Made by a program: the position numbers and the translations under genes
Origin: JBBQUP01 sp038212305
GTDB lineage: Bacteria; Bacteroidota; Bacteroidia; Bacteroidales; Marinilabiliaceae
Direction of reading: 5' to 3'
Assembly: GCA_038212305.1 (NCBI GenBank)
Contig: JBBQUP010000064.1
Coordinates: 1 to 20,509 of the forward strand
Length of the DNA: 20,509 bases
In this document: in pieces, positions 15,410 to 20,509 of the stretch
How the letters are laid out: the number at the start of each line of letters is the position of its first letter
Numbering within the stretch: position 1 is the first letter of the stretch
The notes under the pieces: model-generated
Seen by the model: only the letters and a program-made list of their open reading frames with translations
Told to the model about the DNA's origin: nothing
Database searches by the model: none

Positions 15410-16699
15410 TTAAAAAACTAATTTTTCAGAACCCATAGCTCGAATAAATAGTTTATGACACTTTCCTTTTCCATAAACATGTTCTAAGGTCTCAACATAT
15501 TTGTCTAAAAGATCTTTTGGAACAAAAGCCTGAATGGTTCCACCAAATCCTCCTCCATGAACTCGCCATGCACCTTTCCCTTTTAATATCATTTCACTAA
15601 GTGCTAGACCAATTGAAACAACTTGCTCATCTTTATGAATCACATCAAAAATATTCTGATTGTACATGTATGAGCTATAACCCGATTCTACCACCATTTT
15701 AAGAAATGATTGAAAATCGTTTTTCTCCAATGCAGCCACCTGATCAACAACACGTTGATTGTCGCCTTGGAAGTGATAAGCACGAAGTACAGCTCGGTCG
15801 CCTGTTTTCTTGCGTATCTCTGGCATTTTCTCAACAATTTGTTCCATGGTAACTTTTCGTAACACATTGTGTCCAAGTACTTTTGCAACAGAGCTCATCT
15901 CGCTTGGTAACGATGCATATTCTTGTTGAGATGCTGGATCATCGTGTCCACCACCTACATCGGTAATAACTAATGCAAAACCAGTTGACACAAAATCAAA
16001 ATCTAAAGCTTTAACGATAGGTTTTGATGGATCTTCGAAATCAATTGTGATTAAACCTCCAACTGAACATGCTGTTTGATCCATTAAGCCGCATGGTTTG
16101 CCAAAAAAGTTATTCTCAGCCCACTGACCCACTATGGCATTTTCAACAGCACCTAATTTCCCATCGTTAAACAAGTTGCTGATAATTGCACCAATTAATA
16201 CTTCAAATGAAGCAGATGAACTTAAACCCGACCCAGCAGGAACACGACCATCAATACAACAATCGAATCCACCAATTTTGTAACCAAGCTCTTTTAAGCG
16301 AGCGTTAATTCCTTTAACAATTGAACCTGATGTGTAAAATTGAGCTTTATCAATGGTTAAATCTGAAAGATCAACCTGAAACTCAGGATAACCTGCTGAT
16401 TTAATGCGGATGATATTGGTGTTATTTTTAGCAGCAACAGCAATGTTATCGAGGTTAACAGCACCGGCTAACACGCGTCCCCACTGATGGTCGGTGTGGT
16501 TACCTCCAATTTCGGTACGACCCGGAGAACTAAATAAATCAACATCATCATTCTTAAATGTTGATTCAAAACTCTGCATTGTTTCTGCGTAACGTTTTGC
16601 TTGCTCCTTTAAAATGGTTGAATCTTTGCCATAAATTTGATGGAAAATCTGATTTTCGCCACCATTTATTTTACTAATTAATGCACTAATTTTTGTCAT
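15410..16699 (-). CDS. galK: galactokinase
   Basis: This GHMP-family kinase of 429 residues phosphorylates galactose at C1 with ATP. The galactokinase signature is GRTEIGGNHTDH (60-71), a variant of GRxNLIGEHTDY, in which Asn68 stands where the sugar-contacting Glu usually is. The ATP loop PAGSGLSSSA (154-163) and the C-terminal glycine-rich VHGGGFGGTIQ motif are both intact, as is the GLMDQTACSVGG segment carrying the catalytic Asp. The same NHTDH version is, to my knowledge, common in Bacteroidota and some Firmicutes, so full activity is expected. It begins 16 nt after galT and is followed by galM, forming one operon. Confidence 0.93.
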   Translation of the reverse strand: MTKISALISKINGGENQIFHQIYGKDSTILKEQAKRYAETMQSFESTFKNDDVDLFSSPGRTEIGGNHTDHQWGRVLAGAVNLDNIAVAAKNNTNIIRIKSAGYPEFQVDLSDLTIDKAQFYTSGSIVKGINARLKELGYKIGGFDCCIDGRVPAGSGLSSSASFEVLIGAIISNLFNDGKLGAVENAIVGQWAENNFFGKPCGLMDQTACSVGGLITIDFEDPSKPIVKALDFDFVSTGFALVITDVGGGHDDPASQQEYASLPSEMSSVAKVLGHNVLRKVTMEQIVEKMPEIRKKTGDRAVLRAYHFQGDNQRVVDQVAALEKNDFQSFLKMVVESGYSSYMYNQNIFDVIHKDEQVVSIGLALSEMILKGKGAWRVHGGGFGGTIQAFVPKDLLDKYVETLEHVYGKGKCHKLFIRAMGSEKLVF

Positions 16700-16715
16700 T
16701 TGATTGGATTTTTAG

Positions 16716-17762
16716 TTATTTGATTTTGTAATGTATTTTCGATAAGTTTCTTAGTCGTTCTGCACTTTGTTCAGCAGTTATATCTCGCTGTGGATTAGCC
16801 ATCATTTCATATCCAACCATAAATTTCTTTACCGTTGCCGAGCGAAGCAGTGGTGGGTAAAAGTGCATGTGTAAATGCCATTCGGGATGATTTAATCCAT
16901 CGGTTGGAGCCTGATGGATACCTGCCGAGTAAGGAAATGAGACTTCAAACAAATTGTCGTACAAAATAGTGGTTTGTTTGTATATATCTGCAAAAGCATC
17001 TTTCTCAGATTCGGATAATTGCAACAAATTTTGAACAGCTCGTTTACTTATTAACATGGTTTCATATGGCCAGGTAGCCCAAAATGGGACAACTGAAATG
17101 AAATGTTCGTTTTCGGCAATAATTCGCTCTTTAGCTTCTAGTTCTTCTCGAACATAGTCAGATAGTAGTGTGCGATTATGTTTGTTGAAATAGGTTAATT
17201 GACGATCAGATTCTTTTGTAGGTTCAACAGGAACTGAGGTTTGAGCCCATATTTGTCCATGTGGATGAGGATTACTACATCCCATAATATCTCCTTTGTT
17301 TTCAAATATTTGAACGTGGTTAACGTAATCTAATTCTCCAATGGTTTTATATTCCTCAGTCCATACATCAACAACTTTTCGAATATCAGAAACCTCCATC
17401 TCTGGAATGGTTAAGTCATGCCGAGGTGAAAAACAGATTACCTTACAAAATCCTCTTTCACTGGTTGCCTTAAACAATTCGCCATTTTCATATGATCCAA
17501 CAGGCGCATCAGGTACTAAGGCACTAAAATCGTTTTGAAAAACAAAAACATTTTTGTAGTCCGGATTATTAACTCCTCCTGCACGTTCGTTTCCTGGGCA
17601 TAAGTAACAGGTTGTATCGTGCTCAAGTTGTTTCTCCTGATTTATTTTTTCAAGCTTTCCTTGCCATGGACGTTTTGTTCTGTGGGGCGAAACTAACACC
17701 CATTCTCCTGTAAGTGGATTAAATCTGCGATGTGAATGTTCGGTAAATTCAAATCTCTCCAT
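16716..17762 (-). CDS. galT: galactose-1-phosphate uridylyltransferase
   Basis: GalT exchanges UMP between UDP-glucose and galactose-1-phosphate. The 348-residue length fits the class I enzyme. Cys52 and Cys55 (CYLC) form the metal-binding pair, and the active site NPHPHGQIW holds His166 and the nucleophile His168, followed by Gln170. The C-terminal half has the HLHMHFYPP histidine-rich strand of the second metal site. It is the first gene of the galactose operon, preceded by a good -7 element at 17790-17797. No galE epimerase is in the window, so UDP-galactose must be recycled by an enzyme encoded elsewhere. Confidence 0.95.
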   Translation of the reverse strand: MERFEFTEHSHRRFNPLTGEWVLVSPHRTKRPWQGKLEKINQEKQLEHDTTCYLCPGNERAGGVNNPDYKNVFVFQNDFSALVPDAPVGSYENGELFKATSERGFCKVICFSPRHDLTIPEMEVSDIRKVVDVWTEEYKTIGELDYVNHVQIFENKGDIMGCSNPHPHGQIWAQTSVPVEPTKESDRQLTYFNKHNRTLLSDYVREELEAKERIIAENEHFISVVPFWATWPYETMLISKRAVQNLLQLSESEKDAFADIYKQTTILYDNLFEVSFPYSAGIHQAPTDGLNHPEWHLHMHFYPPLLRSATVKKFMVGYEMMANPQRDITAEQSAERLRNLSKIHYKIK

Positions 17763-17789
17763 AATGCTTCATCGTTATATAATAATTAA

Positions 17790-17797
17790 CAAATATA
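17790..17797 (-). promoter_or_regulatory. -7 element of the galactose operon promoter
   Basis: On the minus strand this reads TATATTTG, an exact TAnnTTTG match, 27 nt upstream of the galT start, giving a leader of about 20 nt. The region 19-23 nt further upstream is A/T-only on inspection and offers no clean TTTG -33 box. No operator palindrome is evident beside it. Confidence 0.5.
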
Positions 17798-18039
17798 ACA
17801 GTGAATAATACTTTTAAAAAGTTTTTAGCAATTTTTTTAGTCTTATTCAATTATCACAATCCAAAACTCGCAAAAAAATCTTAGAAATAAGAATATTGGT
17901 TTGAAGTAATTATTATAAACATTTGAACATTAGGTTTTTTTTTACTTGAGCATCCTAAAATCATCAAAAAAAAGTTGATTTTATTAAAAAAATGAATTAT
18001 CAACTGTTTGAAAATCCATTAAGTGATTTTTAAGAGAGG

Positions 18040-18151
18040 AAGAATTTTAGAAAATTAGATGGATAGAGAAGAAATTTAAAAAAAATAAAAATAAAAACCA
18101 CTCTTTTTTATCTCAATTGTCTACTCTATCTGTCTAAAATCTTCAATTCTT
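18040..18151. repeat. long imperfect inverted repeat
   Basis: The left arm 18040-18076 pairs with the right arm 18115-18151. The outer 7 bp (AAGAATT with AATTCTT) are perfect. The arms then pair over 18055-18068 with 18024+100-type partners at 18124-18137 (14 bp, including two G-U pairs), with further short helices either side. The inner part is an A-run followed by a T-run. As RNA this would be one large hairpin of about 30 pairs. Its function is unknown; it could be a miniature interspersed repeat. Confidence 0.5.
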
Positions 18152-18273
18152 GACCTCTAAAATATATTTAGAATGAAATTTAAACAGACGCTTGATGGAA
18201 ACTAAAAACATAAGAATTTCTTCAATATTTCTCAAAATCAAACATTTCTCATTATTCAATTCCAGTATTTCGT

Positions 18274-18281
18274 TACTTTTG
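18274..18281 (+). promoter_or_regulatory. -7 element of the C69 dipeptidase gene
   Basis: TACTTTTG matches TAnnTTTG exactly and ends 30 nt before the ATG at 18312, giving a leader of about 25 nt. No matching TTTG -33 box is seen at the standard distance. Confidence 0.5.
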
Positions 18282-18311
18282 TAAGTTGATGCATAAAAAA
18301 AAGAATTAATT

Positions 18312-19973
18312 ATGAAGAAAAAACATCTAATATCAATTGCAGTATTAACTATTGCATTTTTGGGTTCGAGCAATCCATCTCATGCTTGTACCAATATTCT
18401 GGTTGCAAAAAATGCATCAGTTGATGGTTCAACCATGATTTCATATTCTGCTGATAGTCACGATTTATATGGTGAATTATATCATTGGCCTGCTAAAACA
18501 TATCCCGAAGGGACTATGCTTGATGTGTATGAATGGGATACAAGTATTTATTTAGGACAAATAAAACAAGCTAAACAAACCTACTCGGTAATAGGTAATA
18601 TGAATGAGTTTCAGGTTACGATAGGAGAGACCACTTTTACCGGACGATCTGAATTGCAGGATACAACAGCTATTGTTGATTATGGAACGCTAATATATAC
18701 TGCTTTACAAAGAAGTAAAACTGCTCGCGAAGCCATTAAGGTTATGACTTCATTGGTTGAAGAATATGGTTACTATAGCACTGGTGAATCCTTTTCCATT
18801 GGCGACAAGGACGAAGTGTGGATACTTGAAATGATTGGCAAGGGGCCAAAAAATAATGGTGCTGTGTGGGTCGCCGTACGCATTCCCGATGGCAGTGTAT
18901 CTGCGCATGCTAATCAATCGCGCATTACAACATTTCCTTTTGACGATCCAGACAACTGTCTTTTTTCGAAAGATGTGGTTTCTTTTGCACGCGAAAAAGG
19001 TTATTTCAATGGTAAAAACAAAGAATTTAGTTTCGCTGATGCTTATGCTCCTCTCAATTTCGAAGCGATGCGTTTTTGCGAAGCAAGGGTTTGGAGTGCT
19101 TTTAGACGAATGAATCCAGCAATGGATAAATACAAAGATTTTGCAAAAGGCGAATCTACGGAACGCATGCCTTTGTTTATTACTCCTTCAAAGAAAGTAT
19201 CAGTAGCAGATGTTATTGCTATTATGCGCGATCATTACGAAGGTACTGATTTGGATATGACTGTAGATGCGGGTGCTGGTCCATTTAAAGCTCCTTACCG
19301 TTTTCGACCATTAACATGGAAGGTTGATGACCAAACGTATTTTAACGAGCGTGCGATTGCTACTCAACAGACTGGTTTTTCATTTATTGCTCAAATGCGC
19401 AATTGGTTGCCTAATCCAATTGGAGGAATTTTTTGGTTTGGTATTGATGATGCCAATGCTTCGGTTTATATTCCAATTTACTGTGGATCGCTCTCTGTTC
19501 CGCCGAGTTTTGCAGTAGGAAATGGCGATTTAACCACATTTACTTGGGATGCTGCCTTTTGGGTATTTAACTGGGTGGCAAATCAATCATACAACCGCTA
19601 CTCGCAAATGATTCCGGATATTCGTAAAGCTCAAAAAGAGTTGGAAGATAAGTATTTTGTATACACACCAGCAATTGATCAGGCAGCTAAGTCGTTGTAC
19701 GACAGAAGTCCTGAGTTAGCTCGTCAGTTTTTAACTGAGTTTAGTGTTGCTCAAGCCGAAATAGCTGTTAATCGTTGGAGAGAGCTAGGACAGTTTTTAT
19801 TTGTGAAGTATCTTGATGGAAATTTGCACGAAGAAAAGGATGGTGTATTTTTACGGAGTCCATCCGGAAGACCTGTGCATGCTAAGTTCCCAGGATATTC
19901 GCAGGAGTATTATCGTGAAGTGGTTAAAGATACTGGCGACAAACTAAAAGTGAAAGAGGAGCATGCCAAATAA
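18312..19973 (+). CDS. exported C69-family dipeptidase (PepD-like)
   Basis: This 553-residue protein belongs to peptidase family C69, the Ntn-hydrolases that usually cleave dipeptides. The first 25 residues are a Sec signal peptide. Signal peptidase cleavage between Ala25 and Cys26 (HA|CTN) would itself expose the N-terminal nucleophile Cys26, so export and activation appear linked. The segment CTNILVAKNASVDGST (26-41) is the typical family start. The SHAC context is not a lipobox, since -3 is Ser, so it is unlikely to be a lipoprotein. Family members are cytoplasmic or exported; this one should be periplasmic or secreted and could help recover amino acids from peptides. It stands alone with its own -7 element; no partner gene is adjacent. 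Confidence 0.87.
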   Translation: MKKKHLISIAVLTIAFLGSSNPSHACTNILVAKNASVDGSTMISYSADSHDLYGELYHWPAKTYPEGTMLDVYEWDTSIYLGQIKQAKQTYSVIGNMNEFQVTIGETTFTGRSELQDTTAIVDYGTLIYTALQRSKTAREAIKVMTSLVEEYGYYSTGESFSIGDKDEVWILEMIGKGPKNNGAVWVAVRIPDGSVSAHANQSRITTFPFDDPDNCLFSKDVVSFAREKGYFNGKNKEFSFADAYAPLNFEAMRFCEARVWSAFRRMNPAMDKYKDFAKGESTERMPLFITPSKKVSVADVIAIMRDHYEGTDLDMTVDAGAGPFKAPYRFRPLTWKVDDQTYFNERAIATQQTGFSFIAQMRNWLPNPIGGIFWFGIDDANASVYIPIYCGSLSVPPSFAVGNGDLTTFTWDAAFWVFNWVANQSYNRYSQMIPDIRKAQKELEDKYFVYTPAIDQAAKSLYDRSPELARQFLTEFSVAQAEIAVNRWRELGQFLFVKYLDGNLHEEKDGVFLRSPSGRPVHAKFPGYSQEYYREVVKDTGDKLKVKEEHAK

Positions 19974-20012
19974 AATAGGTTCGAATAAATAGTTAAATCG
20001 AGTAAAAAAGAA

Positions 20013-20044
20013 CTTGATAATACTAATTTAAAGTAATATATTTG
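20013..20044 (+). promoter_or_regulatory. promoter of rplS (-33 CTTG, -7 TATATTTG)
   Basis: TATATTTG at 20037-20044 is an exact TAnnTTTG element, and CTTG at 20013-20016 sits 20 nt upstream as a near-consensus -33 box. Transcription should start near 20049-20052, leaving a leader of about 75 nt before the ATG at 20126. Confidence 0.65.
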
Positions 20045-20051
20045 CGCCCTG

Positions 20052-20106
20052 TTAGCGTAATCTCTTATTGAACGAGGGTGTTAGTAATATTGCGCTATTA
20101 CGTTAA
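20052..20106 (+). promoter_or_regulatory. structured 5' leader of rplS, possible autoregulatory RNA
   Basis: TTAGCGTAAT (20052-20061) pairs with ATTACGTTAA (20097-20106) over 10 bp with one G-U pair, starting at the predicted 5' end of the transcript. An alternative 6-bp hairpin, GTAATA (20084-20089) with TATTAC (20096-20101) around a 6-nt loop, uses the same 3' strand, so the two are mutually exclusive. Leaders bound by their own protein are common in ribosomal protein genes, but control by L19 here is inference. Confidence 0.45.
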
Positions 20107-20125
20107 ATGACTTAATCACAGCAAA

Positions 20126-20473
20126 ATGGATTTGTTAAAAATTGCTAAGGATTCCTTCAAAACAGGAGTTGAAATCCCTAAATTTTCATCTGGTGACACA
20201 ATTTCTGTTCACTACAAAATTATTGAAGGAAATAAAGAGCGTATTCAGTTGTTTAAAGGTGTGGTAATTCACATCAAAGGCGAATGCGATAACAAACGCT
20301 TTACTGTTCGCAAAATGAGCGGTAACGTTGGTGTTGAGCGTATCTTCCCTTTTAACTCGCCTTTTATCGATAAAATCGAGTTGAATCGTCAAGGTAAAGT
20401 TCGTCGTTCACGTATTTACTACTTACGCGACTTAACTGGTAAAAAAGCTCGTATCAAAGAGAAACGTTCTTAA
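20126..20473 (+). CDS. rplS: 50S ribosomal protein L19
   Basis: This 115-residue protein is a full-length L19, located at the interface of the 30S and 50S subunits. The segments SGDTISVHYKI, the GVVIHIKGE strand, the GVERIFPFNSPFIDKIE stretch and the basic C-terminal part with RRSRIYYLRD are the family's conserved core. Residues after about 100 are rich in Lys and Arg, as expected for rRNA contact. In many bacteria rplS follows trmD and rimM; here it stands alone behind its own promoter and leader. The 36 nt after the stop contain a run of A followed by CCGTTGTC, which could be the left half of a terminator cut by the window edge. Confidence 0.97.
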   Translation: MDLLKIAKDSFKTGVEIPKFSSGDTISVHYKIIEGNKERIQLFKGVVIHIKGECDNKRFTVRKMSGNVGVERIFPFNSPFIDKIELNRQGKVRRSRIYYLRDLTGKKARIKEKRS

Positions 20474-20509
20474 TTTTTACTGGAAAAATCATAAAAAAAC
20501 CGTTGTCAG

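Larger units (their letters stand above)
17763..18311. other. divergent intergenic region between galT and the dipeptidase gene
   Basis: This 549-nt AT-rich gap separates two divergently transcribed genes. It holds the galactose promoter near the left end and the dipeptidase -7 element near the right. An 8-bp hairpin (17956-17963 with 17976-17983) has an A-rich loop, and a long imperfect inverted repeat lies at 18040-18151. No convincing protein gene is present; the one minus-strand frame (18143-18373) overlaps the dipeptidase start and looks like noise. Confidence 0.6.

Noticed and set aside
18143..18373. 76-codon minus-strand frame upstream of the dipeptidase
   Set aside because: It overlaps the dipeptidase start and part of the inverted repeat, has no family resemblance and looks like chance in AT-rich DNA.
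20045..20106. Apparent pseudoknot: CGCCCT (20045-20050) with AGGGTG (20075-20080) interleaved with the 10-bp stem
   Set aside because: The first strand overlaps or lies just behind the predicted -7 element, so it is probably not in the transcript.

Overview
The window looks like a chromosomal segment of a low-GC member of the Bacteroidota, most likely an anaerobic or facultative Bacteroidales/Marinilabiliales-type bacterium. The reasons are the TAnnTTTG-type -7 promoter elements, the near absence of strong Shine-Dalgarno sequences, the DUF3857/transglutaminase proteins, the FucP/GluP-type sugar transporter linked to galactose genes, and the Bacteroidota-style galactokinase signature. The lineage below phylum is inference from gene content only. 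All CDSs look intact; no rRNA, tRNA, CRISPR array, transposase or prophage gene is visible.

Layout: (1) 345-4468, two exported DUF3857-family proteins in tandem on the + strand. The first keeps a full Cys-His-Asp transglutaminase-like triad; the second appears to have lost it. A strong hairpin follows. (2) 4648-10350, a + strand sulfur-respiration module: a Tat-exported molybdopterin oxidoreductase with a Cys molybdenum ligand (PsrA/PhsA type), a four-cluster ferredoxin subunit (PsrB type), an NrfD-type membrane anchor (PsrC type), two half-size YeeE/YedE sulfur-compound transporters, and an exported rhodanese-fold protein whose active-site Cys is replaced by Ser but which ends in Gly-Gly-Cys. 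(3) 10447-12915, three overlapping molybdenum-cofactor genes (mobB-like, moeA, and a shortened moaA), presumably supplying the cofactor of the oxidoreductase. A perfect 11-bp bidirectional terminator ends this block. (4) 17762-12974 on the - strand, a Leloir galactose operon in transcription order galT, galK, galM, sugar/H+ transporter. (5) 18312-19973, an exported C69-family dipeptidase. (6) 20126-20473, rplS (ribosomal protein L19) behind a short structured leader.

Blocks 2 and 3 are the most coherent story. The Psr/Phs-like complex should take electrons from menaquinol through the NrfD subunit and reduce a sulfur compound (polysulfide, thiosulfate or similar) in the periplasm. The YeeE/YedE pair and the rhodanese-like protein handle sulfur species, and the Moco genes make the cofactor. 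The gal operon takes in galactose (or glucose/galactose), interconverts its anomers and feeds it to UDP-sugars and glucose-1-phosphate.

Points most worth a second look are the rhodanese-like protein with a lost catalytic Cys and a C-terminal GGC tail, the MoaA lacking about 50 residues before its second iron-sulfur motif, the pseudo-transglutaminase partner, two alternative pairings in the rplS leader, and two imperfect-palindrome intergenic elements at 9608-9709 and 18040-18151.
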